From positions 1 to 60,632 of the forward strand of contig JALWRH010000060.1 in the NCBI GenBank assembly GCA_026994195.1: a stretch of DNA of 60,632 nucleotides, written 5' to 3'. Positions 18,534 to 27,631 of the stretch are shown here, piece after piece. Made by a program: the position numbers and the translations under genes. Every line of letters begins with the position of its first letter. The stretch's first letter is position 1. The notes under the pieces are model-generated. The model worked only from the letters and a program-made list of their open reading frames with translations. It was not told where the DNA came from and did no database searches. The stretch is from Sedimenticola sp. GTDB lineage: Bacteria; Pseudomonadota; Gammaproteobacteria; Chromatiales; Chromatiaceae.

Positions 18534-19433
18534 ATGGTTATGAGGAAGGCGGTGCCCATCGTGTTGGTTATGCTGTTGCTGCTTTGTGGCAGCGCCATGG
18601 CCAAGGACGAAACCATCGCTGTGCTATCCGAACTGCAGGGCGAAGCACTGTTGTTCCAGGGAGACCGTTACCTCCCCGTGGAGAAAGGGCGGCGTCTTAA
18701 AGAAGGTGATCGCTTGATGATCATGGAAGATTCCAAGGTAAGGATCATTTTTGACAATGATTGCGATATTTCCTGGGAAGGCGCCAAGATCATCGATATC
18801 CACGCTGACAGTTGCAACAAGCTGGCTGCTTTGTGGAAGCCTTGTCTTAGTACCGCAGGCAAAGCAGCAGATAGCGAAGACATCATTCTCAGCCAGCTTC
18901 TGGGGTCCGCCCTGGTGCGCCGCAACGGAAAATACCTGGCGGCAACAGAAGGGCAGGTACTTCAGGAGGGTGATGAACTCAAACTCGATGGCGCTGCTGA
19001 AATCAATTACCAGGGAACCTGTGTCACCACGCATAAGGGTAAGGTCTCGCTGAAGATCTCCCGGGATGCCTGCCCTGTTGCCCAGGTGCGCAAAGTGGAA
19101 GGCGAAGTGATGATTGATCAGGGAAATGGCATGGTGCCTGCAGTTGCCGGTGACAAACTCAAGGATGGCTGGAAGCTTGAGATACCCAGGAATTCGCGTA
19201 TCGAAGTTGTTTATTTCAATGGTTGTGATGAAGCTTGGGACGGACACAAAGTCGTGGCCATTGATGCGGCCAGTTGTCCTGCTGGAGCCGTGACCCCTGT
19301 AAATTGTACGCCTGCTGTGTTTGGCAACATGACGCTTGGAGATATTGGTGTGATCGGCAGCACCGGTGTGGTGTTCAGCCTGCCTCCCAAGAATCCTTCC
19401 CCCAACAACCCACCGCCACCTATCAGTCCCTGA
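18534..19433 (+). CDS. Secreted protein with three tandem FecR-like modules
   Basis: The 299-aa product has a clear signal peptide (MVMRKAVPIVLVMLLLLCGSAMA). The mature part is three repeats of a beta-rich FecR-like module: GEALL...G(D)RLKEGDR, then GSALV...QEGDEL, then GEVMI...LKDGWKL. Each carries two cysteines exactly 17 residues apart: Cys77/94, Cys163/180 and Cys231/248. Each pair probably forms a disulfide in the periplasm. The C-terminus is Gly/hydrophobic (TLGDIGVIGSTGVVFSL) and then Pro/Asn-rich. The open frame extends upstream, but ATG 18534 gives the signal peptide directly, with AAGAGG at 18515-18520. The 136-base gap before it could hold an internal promoter. Function unknown. 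Confidence 0.75.
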   Translation: MVMRKAVPIVLVMLLLLCGSAMAKDETIAVLSELQGEALLFQGDRYLPVEKGRRLKEGDRLMIMEDSKVRIIFDNDCDISWEGAKIIDIHADSCNKLAALWKPCLSTAGKAADSEDIILSQLLGSALVRRNGKYLAATEGQVLQEGDELKLDGAAEINYQGTCVTTHKGKVSLKISRDACPVAQVRKVEGEVMIDQGNGMVPAVAGDKLKDGWKLEIPRNSRIEVVYFNGCDEAWDGHKVVAIDAASCPAGAVTPVNCTPAVFGNMTLGDIGVIGSTGVVFSLPPKNPSPNNPPPPISP

Positions 19434-19437
19434 GTAC

Positions 19438-20919
19438 ATGAATGTTTCTTCCCGCCACAACAGCAGTATCTACTGGTTGCTGGTGTTCATGCTTCTATTT
19501 GCTCCCCTGTTCCGGGCGGGAAACCTGCCATTGCCTCTGATGGTGCTGGAAATGGCCGCACTAATCGTGTTGCTGCTGCTGTTTCTGCATCCGGAAAAAC
19601 TGGACAGCCTCAAAACCGGATATCTGGCATGGGTCGCCACCCTGTTCTTGTTGCCTGTAGCCGGACTGATCGCACTGCCCATGGATGTGTTGCAGTCTTT
19701 GCCGGGAAGGGGGTTTTTAGAGTCTGTCTACCAGGCTGCGGGTCTGTCACTGGAGCAGTGGCGCAGCTTGAGCCTTGTACCACATAACAGTGAGGCTGCC
19801 TTGTGGGCTTTGCTGCCACCGATTGCTGTTTTCATGGCGGCTTACAGCCTGCCCCGCAATCAGGTCATGAGACTGATCTATCTCATGCTGGGCATGGCTG
19901 TGTTTCAGGCGGTCCTCAGCCTGATGCAGTATGGTGGAGGAATGGGCGCTGCTTTGTATATACCCAATGAGTATGGCATGCATGCGGCGGCAGGCACTTA
20001 CTTGAACAAGGATCATCTGGCCGGTTTTCTGGAAATGGTTTTTCCGGTTGCCCTGGCTTTGCTGGCAGCCAACGTCGGGCAGCAAGTGGGCGGTGGCGTG
20101 GCTTCTGCCCCCTGGCGCCAGCGTCTCAGTTTTCTGGGGACATTGAAAGGGCACCAGACCACGGTTTTTGCCCTGGTGGGCATTGTGGTGCTGCTGGCCC
20201 TGGTGTTTACCCGTTCCCGCTCAGGCATCGCCCTGGCCATGATAGGTTTGTTCCTGGTGATGATTGCCTTTTCCCGCCGCTTGGGTGGGAGCAATGTCTA
20301 TGGCACCTATGGCACTCTGCTGGTCGTCATCATGGTGATGACCCTGGAAATAGGTTTGACTCCTATACTGGATCGGTTTTCAGAGGATGCCATGGAAGAC
20401 ATGCGCTGGCAGATCTACGCCAGTACGCTGAAAGGTATCATGGACAATTTCCCTGTCGGCAGTGGCGCCGGAACCTATCCGGAAATCTATCCCCACTACC
20501 AGCCTGAAGGTCTGGATGCCTTCGTCAATCATGCTCACAACGACTACTTGGAATGGGTTTTCGACGGAGGTATTGTCGCGCTGGTGCTGATTCTCACGGG
20601 ACTGTTCATCTATGCCCGTGGTTGGCTGTCTGTCTGGATGAAAGGCCGCTGGAGAACCTTTCGTTACGCACAGGTGGGAGCCGGTATTGGACTGCTGCTG
20701 CTGATTTTGCATTCCCTGGTGGACTTCAACCTGCACAAGCCGGCGAATGCCATCTGGTTTGCTTTTCTTCTGGGTGTTTTTCTTCACGAAAACCGTGAAG
20801 AGCAGGAAATCAGTGAGAAGATGCGCAAGCGTGTAAAGACCAAACGAATGAACACTCCCGTAGTTCCGGTTCCGGCTATGCGTAAACCTCGCAACCGGGT
20901 AACCATGAAAGACTGGTAA
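19438..20919 (+). CDS. O-antigen ligase / Wzy-type polymerase membrane protein
   Basis: A polytopic inner-membrane protein (493 aa) with the Wzy_C (O-antigen ligase/polymerase) pattern. It has many hydrophobic helices, the [15 protein letters not shown] motif and a large periplasmic loop carrying the conserved [16 protein letters not shown] signature (about 363-378). It probably joins repeat units on the periplasmic face or transfers the finished chain. ATG 19438 lies four bases after the preceding stop, and no Shine-Dalgarno is obvious, which suggests coupling. The C-terminal 45 residues are very basic ([15 protein letters not shown]). A second, EpsG-type polymerase candidate lies at 30778. 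Confidence 0.85.
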   Translation: MNVSSRHNSSIYWLLVFMLLFAPLFRAGNLPLPLMVLEMAALIVLLLLFLHPEKLDSLKTGYLAWVATLFLLPVAGLIALPMDVLQSLPGRGFLESVYQAAGLSLEQWRSLSLVPHNSEAALWALLPPIAVFMAAYSLPRNQVMRLIYLMLGMAVFQAVLSLMQYGGGMGAALYIPNEYGMHAAAGTYLNKDHLAGFLEMVFPVALALLAANVGQQVGGGVASAPWRQRLSFLGTLKGHQTTVFALVGIVVLLALVFTRSRSGIALAMIGLFLVMIAFSRRLGGSNVYGTYGTLLVVIMVMTLEIGLTPILDRFSEDAMEDMRWQIYASTLKGIMDNFPVGSGAGTYPEIYPHYQPEGLDAFVNHAHNDYLEWVFDGGIVALVLILTGLFIYARGWLSVWMKGRWRTFRYAQVGAGIGLLLLILHSLVDFNLHKPANAIWFAFLLGVFLHENREEQEISEKMRKRVKTKRMNTPVVPVPAMRKPRNRVTMKDW

Positions 20920-20948
20920 TCCTCCAACATCAAAATATTGTAACTAAC

Positions 20949-22271
20949 ATGAAAATAAGCATATTTGGTACGGGCTATGTCGGCTTGGTTACTGGCGCCT
21001 GTCTGGCTGAAGTCGGCAATGATGTCCTCTGCGTGGATATCGATGAGGACAAAGTGGCTGCGTTAAGGAAAGGGGTCATTCCCATCTATGAACCCGACCT
21101 GGATACCCTGGTAGAGCGCAACGTGGAAGCGGGGCGCCTGCAGTTCACTACGGATGCCGCGCAAGGGGTGGCCCACGGCTTGCTGCAGTTCATTGCCGTG
21201 GGAACCCCGCCCGATGAAGACGGTTCGGCCGATCTGCAGCACGTGTTGCAAGTGGCCCGGACCATTGCTGCGCATATGGATGAGTATCGCGTTATTGTGG
21301 ACAAATCCACGGTACCCGTTGGTACTGCGGACAAAGTGCGGGAGACGATTTCTCTGGTGTTACAGGACCGGGGGCTGAATCTGGATTTTGATGTGGTATC
21401 CAACCCCGAGTTTCTCAAGGAGGGTGCTGCGGTCGGTGATTTCATGAAGCCAGACCGTATTATCATCGGAACAAGCGAGCCTCGGGCAGCAGAACTGCTG
21501 CATGCCTTGTATGCCCCCTTTAACCGGAATCATGACCGGCTCATCGCCATGGATATCCGTTCCGCGGAGCTGACCAAGTATGCCGCCAATGCCATGCTTG
21601 CCACCAAGATAAGTTTTATGAATGAACTGGCCAATCTGGCGGAACAGTTGGGTGCGGATATCGAACAGGTACGGCAGGGCATAGGCGCAGACAGCCGTAT
21701 TGGTTATTCCTTCATTTATCCCGGATGCGGTTATGGGGGATCTTGCTTTCCAAAGGATGTTTCAGCCCTGGAACGTACTGCCAGTGAAGTGGGTTATCAG
21801 GCCCAGCTTCTTACAGCGGTCGAAGCGGTGAATCAGCGCCAGAAACAAGTTTTATTCCGCAAGATGCAGGATCACTTTCAGGATGGTCTGGAGGGGAAAC
21901 GTATTGCGCTTTGGGGGTTGGCCTTCAAACCCAACACGGATGATATGCGTGACGCTCCCAGCCGGGTACTCATGGAGGCGCTTTGGAATGCAGGTGCAGA
22001 AATCGTGGCTTTCGATCCTGCTGCCATGGACGAAGCAAAACGCATTTATGGTGAACGTGCTGATCTTGTTCTTGCGGACACTCCGGAACAGGCCGTACAG
22101 GGTGCCGATGCTTTGGCGATCCTGACCGAATGGAATATTTTCCGTAGTCCTGATTTCCATGCACTGCGGGATTCTCTGGCAGAGCCTGTGATCTTCGACG
22201 GCAGGAATATCTATGACCCCGTCATGTTGCGTGAGCAGGGATTCACCTATTACGGCATAGGCCGGCCTTGA
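20949..22271 (+). CDS. ugd: UDP-glucose 6-dehydrogenase
   Basis: Oxidises UDP-glucose to UDP-glucuronate with two NAD+. The 440-aa protein has the N-terminal Rossmann motif [17 protein letters not shown] and the substrate-binding stretch [18 protein letters not shown]. The catalytic cysteine is Cys266 in [10 protein letters not shown], and the C-terminal UDP-binding domain includes [19 protein letters not shown]. It supplies the substrate for the epimerase encoded next, so the polymer probably contains a uronic acid. Confidence 0.96.
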   Translation: MKISIFGTGYVGLVTGACLAEVGNDVLCVDIDEDKVAALRKGVIPIYEPDLDTLVERNVEAGRLQFTTDAAQGVAHGLLQFIAVGTPPDEDGSADLQHVLQVARTIAAHMDEYRVIVDKSTVPVGTADKVRETISLVLQDRGLNLDFDVVSNPEFLKEGAAVGDFMKPDRIIIGTSEPRAAELLHALYAPFNRNHDRLIAMDIRSAELTKYAANAMLATKISFMNELANLAEQLGADIEQVRQGIGADSRIGYSFIYPGCGYGGSCFPKDVSALERTASEVGYQAQLLTAVEAVNQRQKQVLFRKMQDHFQDGLEGKRIALWGLAFKPNTDDMRDAPSRVLMEALWNAGAEIVAFDPAAMDEAKRIYGERADLVLADTPEQAVQGADALAILTEWNIFRSPDFHALRDSLAEPVIFDGRNIYDPVMLREQGFTYYGIGRP

Positions 22272-22287
22272 TACAGGGGACAGACCC

Positions 22288-23298
22288 ATGAAGATACTCA
22301 TTACTGGCGCTGCCGGATTCATTGGCAACGAACTGGCCATACGCCTGCTGGCACGGGGTGACGAGGTTGTGGGCATAGACAACCTCAACGACTACTATGA
22401 AGTCTCTCTGAAAAAAGCCCGTCTGGCCCGGGTCAGTGGCAGCCCCGGTTTCGAGTTCCGCCAGCTGGATATTGCCCATCGTCCGGGCATGCGTGAAGTT
22501 TTTGCTGATCATGCCTTTGATGCTGTAGTCAACCTGGCCGCCCAGGCCGGCGTGCGCTATTCCCTGGAGAATCCCGATGCCTACGTGGATGGGAACCTGG
22601 TGGGGGTGGGCAACATTCTGGAAGGCTGCCGCCATGGTGGCGTGAAGCACTTGGTATTCGCGTCTTCAAGCTCCGTATACGGGGCCAATACCCGGTTGCC
22701 GTTCTCGGAGCATGACAACGTGGATCATCCCGTATCCCTGTACGCCGCCACCAAAAAAGCAGCGGAACTCATGGCCCACAGTTACGCGCATCTATACGGC
22801 CTGCCCTGTACGGGATTGCGTTTCTTCACTGTGTACGGCCCTTGGGGGCGTCCGGACATGGCCTACTTCAGTTTCACGCGCAAGATCCTGGCGGGTGAAC
22901 CCATCCCGGTGTTCAATCATGGGCGCATGAAGCGCGATTTCACCTATATCGATGACATTGTCGAAGGTGTGGTGCGGGTCATCGACCAGCCTCCGGCGGG
23001 GAACCCGGACTGGAGTGGTGATGATCCTGATCCCGCCACCAGTTACGCTCCCTACCGGATCTTCAATATCGGCAACAGCAATACGGTGCAGCTGCTGGAT
23101 TTCATCCGGGTGCTGGAGGAGCATCTGGGTGTAAAGGCCAACATGGAGATGCTGCCCATGCAGAATGGGGATGTCACTGCCACCTATGCCAATACGGATG
23201 CCCTGCGTGAAGCGGTGGGGTTCAGCCCCTCCACCAGCGTGGAAGAAGGATTGGGGCGGTTTGTGGCCTGGTATCGCGAGTACTATGGCCTGTCCTGA
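22288..23298 (+). CDS. UDP-glucuronate 4-epimerase (extended SDR)
   Basis: Likely interconverts UDP-glucuronate and UDP-galacturonate. The 336-aa protein has GAAGFIGNELAIRLL as its NAD-binding motif, DNLNDYYEVSLK typical of uronate epimerases, SSSVYG, Tyr152 and Lys156 (YAATK) as catalytic residues, and RFFTVYGPWGRPDMA. It directly follows ugd with a 16-base gap, supporting a uronate substrate. A UDP-glucose or UDP-GlcNAc epimerase is less likely because of the DYY and GPWGRPDM signatures. Confidence 0.9.
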   Translation: MKILITGAAGFIGNELAIRLLARGDEVVGIDNLNDYYEVSLKKARLARVSGSPGFEFRQLDIAHRPGMREVFADHAFDAVVNLAAQAGVRYSLENPDAYVDGNLVGVGNILEGCRHGGVKHLVFASSSSVYGANTRLPFSEHDNVDHPVSLYAATKKAAELMAHSYAHLYGLPCTGLRFFTVYGPWGRPDMAYFSFTRKILAGEPIPVFNHGRMKRDFTYIDDIVEGVVRVIDQPPAGNPDWSGDDPDPATSYAPYRIFNIGNSNTVQLLDFIRVLEEHLGVKANMEMLPMQNGDVTATYANTDALREAVGFSPSTSVEEGLGRFVAWYREYYGLS

Positions 23299-23336
23299 TT
23301 GGGCCCGGTTGCACCATCTTCACCTGATCATCTGCC

Positions 23337-24782
23337 ATGCTAACAGGCAAAGCCCGAAGCGCTGTCATCTGGAGTGGTCTGGAACTGCTGTTCCGGCAGG
23401 GTGTCGGCTTCGTGATTTCCATACTGATGGCCCGGATGCTGGGGCCGGAAGCCTTTGGCACCATTGCATTGCTGTCTCTGTTCATGGGCCTGTCCTGGGT
23501 TCTGGTCAACGTGGGCTTTTCCTCGGCGCTGATTCAGCGCCAGAACATCACGGCTGTCGATGAGTCCACGGTTTTCTGGTTCAACCTGTTTCTGGGGGTG
23601 TTGCTCGCAGCCGGAGTAGCCGGCCTGGGACCATGGCTGGCGGCTTTCTATGCACAGCCCGTACTGGTGCCACTGGCCTTGGTGATGGCTTTCAATATTG
23701 TTTTCAGTGCTGCCAGTACCGTGCAGACGGCTTTGCTGGCCAGGGCTCTGGATTTCAGGACGCCCATGCGCATTACCATGGCATCCACTTTGGTGTCTGG
23801 GGCACTGGGTCTGTACATGGCGTGGGAGGGATACGGTGTGTGGGCGCTCGCTGCCCAATCTCTCAGCAGCAACCTTGTCAGCATGCTCTTGTTGTGGATG
23901 CTTGGCGGCTGGCGACCGGTTTTCTGTTTCAGCCGTCAGTCGTTCAGGCGCCTGGCGGGATTTGGCGGCTATCTTCTGGCTTCCCGGTTATTGAATATGT
24001 TTTATCGAAAGGGCTACACCCTGTTGCTGGGCAAGTATTTCGGTTTGCAGGCCCTGGGGTACTTCAATCGCGCTGAGCGTATTCAGACCCTGCCCACAGC
24101 CTTGGTGACAGGTGTCGCGGCCAAGGTAAGCCTGCCGCTGTTTTCCAGAGCGACGGATGATATCCCGCATCTGAGAGAAACTGGCCGCCTGGCTATCAGA
24201 ACCATGATGCTGGTTACTGTACCCATGGTGTTCGGCTTGGCCATTCTTGCCGGACCGGTGGTCCAGGTGTTGTTGGGAGAACAGTGGATGCCAGCGGCGC
24301 CCATTCTGCAGGTACTTTGTTTCAGCGGATTGCTGCTGCCCCTGGATGTTGTCAATCTCAACCTGATAAAGGCTCTTGGCCGGGGGAAACTGTTCTTTCG
24401 CCTGGAAATGGCCAGGATCACACTAGGGATTCTGTTGCTGTTAGTGGGCAGCCTGGCTGGCGTGATGGGCATTGCCTGGGCCTTTGTGGCGCAGAGCGTA
24501 CTTGCGTATTTTATCAGCAGTCATTACGTGGGGGTTTTTCTGGATTACGGTTCCGCAAAGCAGCTCAAGGATTGCTTTGCCGTCATACTTACAGGCGCAG
24601 TGATGGCCGTGGCTGTATATGGCCTGAACCGGTTGTTGGCCCCTGAGGGGCTTGCGGAGCTGATCCTGATCGTGTGTTCTGGAGCGTTGTTTTATCTTCT
24701 GTGCAACCGTCTGTGTGGTGTGGCCGCTTTCCGAGAAGCCCTGTCCTTCCTTCCGCTAGGAACGCGCAGCAACAGAGTGTGA
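23337..24782 (+). CDS. Lipopolysaccharide/exopolysaccharide flippase (Wzx, WzxC-like)
   Basis: A MOP-superfamily membrane protein (481 aa, about 12-14 hydrophobic segments) that would flip undecaprenyl-linked repeat units to the periplasm. The N-terminal region (RSAVIWSGLELLFRQGVGFVI, then ILMARMLGPEAFGTIALLSLF) and the YNRAERIQTLP-like motif (FNRAERIQTLPTALVT) are characteristic of the WzxC/Polysacc_synt_3 group. ATG 23337 has no obvious Shine-Dalgarno. The gene starts 38 bases after the epimerase. Confidence 0.9.
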   Translation: MLTGKARSAVIWSGLELLFRQGVGFVISILMARMLGPEAFGTIALLSLFMGLSWVLVNVGFSSALIQRQNITAVDESTVFWFNLFLGVLLAAGVAGLGPWLAAFYAQPVLVPLALVMAFNIVFSAASTVQTALLARALDFRTPMRITMASTLVSGALGLYMAWEGYGVWALAAQSLSSNLVSMLLLWMLGGWRPVFCFSRQSFRRLAGFGGYLLASRLLNMFYRKGYTLLLGKYFGLQALGYFNRAERIQTLPTALVTGVAAKVSLPLFSRATDDIPHLRETGRLAIRTMMLVTVPMVFGLAILAGPVVQVLLGEQWMPAAPILQVLCFSGLLLPLDVVNLNLIKALGRGKLFFRLEMARITLGILLLLVGSLAGVMGIAWAFVAQSVLAYFISSHYVGVFLDYGSAKQLKDCFAVILTGAVMAVAVYGLNRLLAPEGLAELILIVCSGALFYLLCNRLCGVAAFREALSFLPLGTRSNRV

Positions 24783-24787
24783 CCGGG

Positions 24788-25930
24788 ATGAAGAGCGCCT
24801 ATATTGCAAGACTCAATCTGGGAGATGAACACCTGTTGGGCGTGGCGGCCAAAATCCGCGGACAGATGAAAGCCCTGTCCCGTGTGGTGGGGGATATGGA
24901 TCTGTACTTTCTCAGAGACAATGAGATTCGCAGAAATGATGTGCTGCTCAAGCGGTTTGGTACAGGTCGCCTTGGGCGCATGCTGGCCTATCGTTTGTTC
25001 TTCTATCCCTGGCTGGCGCACAGGCTCTCACCGCACGATTATATCTACATACGCTACCAGGGGAGTTCGCTTCTGTTTCTCTACCTGTTATGGAGACTCA
25101 AAGCGCGAAATCCGAAAATACAGATCCATCTGGAAATTCCCAGTTTCCCCTATGACACCGAGTATGCCGGTCTGCGCGACCACATGCTGGGCCTGGTAGA
25201 TCGTCTTTTTCGCAGGCATCTGCATCACCACGTGGACCGCGTGGTCACTTTTTCGAGGCAGGCTTGCATATTCGGGATACCTGCCATCTGTACTGACAAT
25301 GGCGTAGCTGTGGACACTGTGCCCATGATGGAATCTCCACCAGAACCCGGCTGCTTTTGTCTCCTGGGTGTTGCCAACCTGGCTTTCTGGCATGGCTACG
25401 ACCGGGTCATCCGGGGCTTGGCGGCCTACTATGCCCAAGGCGGTCAGCAGGAAGTGAGGTTCCTTGTGGTGGGCAGTGGAAAGGAGCGGGAGCATCTGCA
25501 GCGCCTTGCCCGTAATACGGGTATGAGTGAAAAGGTGAGTTTCCTGGGGGCTTTACATGGCAAAGCATTGGACCAGGTGTTTGCCCGCAGCCGGCTGGGT
25601 ATATCATCCCTGGGGATGCATCGGTTGACAGTGGATACGACCAGCCTGAAATCCCGGGAATATTGTGCAAGAGGCCTGCCTTTTGTCACAGACCACGAAG
25701 ATCCGGATTTCACAGCGGGTTTTCCTTTTCTTTACCAGGCGCCCGCTTCCGATGAACCCCTGGATATCGCGTCGCTCCTGGCATTTCTTGATGGTGTGGA
25801 AGCTATGCCTCATTTCCGCCAGAAAATGCGGTGCTATGCCGAGCAACACCTTGGCTGGAACACAAAGATGCAGCCGGTAATCGATGCCCTGGCGAAAGCC
25901 GGGTGCCTGCCACCGGGGGAGGGTGACTGA
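24788..25930 (+). CDS. Glycosyltransferase, family 4-like
   Basis: A 380-aa protein with a GT-B pattern. The N-terminal Rossmann-like half is followed by a C-terminal donor domain containing FLVVGSGKEREHLQRLARNTGMSEKVSFLG and GLPFVTDHEDPDF. It probably adds one sugar of the repeat unit on the cytosolic face. The usual E-x7-E is degenerate here (SLKSREYCARGLPFV). ATG 24788 was chosen because the longer frame upstream overlaps the flippase gene and encodes no plausible domain. It is first of a run of transferases whose genes overlap or lie within 11 bases of each other. Confidence 0.85.
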   Translation: MKSAYIARLNLGDEHLLGVAAKIRGQMKALSRVVGDMDLYFLRDNEIRRNDVLLKRFGTGRLGRMLAYRLFFYPWLAHRLSPHDYIYIRYQGSSLLFLYLLWRLKARNPKIQIHLEIPSFPYDTEYAGLRDHMLGLVDRLFRRHLHHHVDRVVTFSRQACIFGIPAICTDNGVAVDTVPMMESPPEPGCFCLLGVANLAFWHGYDRVIRGLAAYYAQGGQQEVRFLVVGSGKEREHLQRLARNTGMSEKVSFLGALHGKALDQVFARSRLGISSLGMHRLTVDTTSLKSREYCARGLPFVTDHEDPDFTAGFPFLYQAPASDEPLDIASLLAFLDGVEAMPHFRQKMRCYAEQHLGWNTKMQPVIDALAKAGCLPPGEGD

Positions 25931-25931
25931 A

Positions 25932-26831
25932 ATGCTTCTCACCCTGGTCATCACCACCTTCAACCGCAGGGAGGTATTGCGCAAGCTGCTGCAAAGCCTG
26001 GAGGCTCAGACCGACCCGACATTTGAGGTGGTCGTGGTCATGGACAACTGCACGGACGGCACGCGGGAGATGCTGGAGACCCTGGAAACAAGTTTTTCCC
26101 TGAAATGGCTGGATACCCACTGCAAAGGCTATGGCCTGGCAGTGGCCCGCAATCTTGGTATCCTGGCTGCAGAGGGAGAGGCGGTGGTGATCCTGGATGA
26201 CGACAGCTTCCCGCAGCCAGGGTTTGTTGAGGCGCACAAACAATCCGTGCGCCAGGGCGTGATTACCGGTGGCCCCAGAACGCCCTCAGATCCTTCGGAC
26301 AGACGACAAGCCTGGAAGATGCAGGAGCTGGAAAAGCTGCCAATTCGTGATCCTGTCAGCTTCACGCAGCTCCGTTTGAATTGGCCCAGTGCTGTTATCA
26401 CCGAGTGCAATATCTGCATGTATCGCCATGATTTCATTGATATGGGATTGTTCAGCGAACAACTGAAAATTTATGGCTTTATTGGTCAGGAGTTCTTTGG
26501 CAGAGCTGAATATCTCGGGTATAAGTACCAGTACAACCCGGATACTAAAATGCTGCACCACAGACAGCCAGAAGGGGAGGATGGTTTGAGTCTTCGACGT
26601 AAACTACGTCAGACACGGCTTGCCGCAGCGCTTCGCCCAACATTGATGAGTCCTCGATACTATGAAACCCAGATATGTTGGGCGCATTGTATGGAAAAGC
26701 ATCCATCCGGGAAATGTGATTTCCCCGGTTTCTGGTTGCGGGCTGTTACAGCCTTTCCTTACCGTTACGCCCGAGGGGTGGCGAGAAGGATACGGCAATA
26801 CCTCAAGGGTCGTTATAAGGGCCGAAAATGA
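25932..26831 (+). CDS. Glycosyltransferase family 2
   Basis: A 299-aa GT-A-fold transferase. The N-terminus LLTLVITTFNRREVLRKLLQSL begins the nucleotide-binding domain, and VVVVMDNCTDGTREM and the DDDSF metal-binding motif follow. ATG 25932 has GGGGGAGGG eight bases upstream; an in-frame GTG three codons earlier is less well placed. It ends with a basic, possibly membrane-associated tail (ARRIRQYLKGRYKGRK). It overlaps the next gene by 4 bases. Donor sugar unknown. Confidence 0.9.
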   Translation: MLLTLVITTFNRREVLRKLLQSLEAQTDPTFEVVVVMDNCTDGTREMLETLETSFSLKWLDTHCKGYGLAVARNLGILAAEGEAVVILDDDSFPQPGFVEAHKQSVRQGVITGGPRTPSDPSDRRQAWKMQELEKLPIRDPVSFTQLRLNWPSAVITECNICMYRHDFIDMGLFSEQLKIYGFIGQEFFGRAEYLGYKYQYNPDTKMLHHRQPEGEDGLSLRRKLRQTRLAAALRPTLMSPRYYETQICWAHCMEKHPSGKCDFPGFWLRAVTAFPYRYARGVARRIRQYLKGRYKGRK

Positions 26832-27631
26832 AAGCACTGGTCTATACCTGCGTATTGGATGCCTATGACCGGGTGTTTCCGCCTTTGGAGCCGGAACCCG
26901 GGCTGGATTACCTGATTGTCACGGATGATCCCGGGTTGTCCGTCGATGGATGGCGTACGTTGACCATTGATGCAAAGCGGTTTACCAGTGTTCAGCAGGC
27001 CAACCGCTACTACAAAATGCTCATGCACCGGGAGCTACCGGGCTATGCCTGCTCCCTGTATATCGATGGGAACATCCGCCTGTTGGGCAGGACATCAGAA
27101 GTGCTGGAAGGCCTGGTGGCTTCCGGTGCGGCTCTGGGCGTGTTTGCCCATCCATTGCGTTCAAGGGTGGCGGATGAGATCAAAGCCTGCGTGCAACAGG
27201 GCAAAACCCGGCCAGGCGATAAAACCGGTGCAGAGATGGACTATTACCGGCAACATGGATTTACTGATGATGCGGGCCTGGTTGAAGCAGGCATACTACT
27301 GAAGAATCATCTTCATCCCGGACTGGATCGCGCCATGCGCCTGTGGTGGGCTCTGTACCGGCGCTTTGGCAGCCGGGATCAGATCAGCCTGCCTTATGTG
27401 TTGTGGCGAACCAGTTTGCCGGTCATGATCCAGTCCTATAGTTTTCGCCAGTCCAATGCCTGGTTCGGACTGTATGCACACCGCAAGGATCCCCGCGCTT
27501 CCCGGCACTACGCTTATGTACAGGCCCGGGCCTATGACAGCATGGGCTATCGCGCTCTTTTAAGCGCATGGCATGCTTCCTGGCGCCTGCGCCGGGCGCT
27601 ACGCAGGCTCAGGAGGGAGAGCCGCGTATGA
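26828..27631 (+). CDS. Glycosyltransferase-like protein of the DUF616 (TOD1/MUCI70) type
   Basis: A 267-aa protein beginning ALVYTCVLDAYDRVFPP, followed by DYLIVTDD, ANRYYKMLMHRELPGY and SLYIDGNIRLLG. These match the DUF616/TOD1 pattern, in which Asp-containing motifs suggest a GT-A-like fold. Members are often found in bacterial surface-polysaccharide loci and in plant wall synthesis. The acceptor and donor are unknown. It overlaps the preceding gene by 4 bases (ATGA) and the next by 4. The basic C-terminus (RLRRALRRLRRESR) may bind the membrane. Confidence 0.75.
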   Translation: MKALVYTCVLDAYDRVFPPLEPEPGLDYLIVTDDPGLSVDGWRTLTIDAKRFTSVQQANRYYKMLMHRELPGYACSLYIDGNIRLLGRTSEVLEGLVASGAALGVFAHPLRSRVADEIKACVQQGKTRPGDKTGAEMDYYRQHGFTDDAGLVEAGILLKNHLHPGLDRAMRLWWALYRRFGSRDQISLPYVLWRTSLPVMIQSYSFRQSNAWFGLYAHRKDPRASRHYAYVQARAYDSMGYRALLSAWHASWRLRRALRRLRRESRV

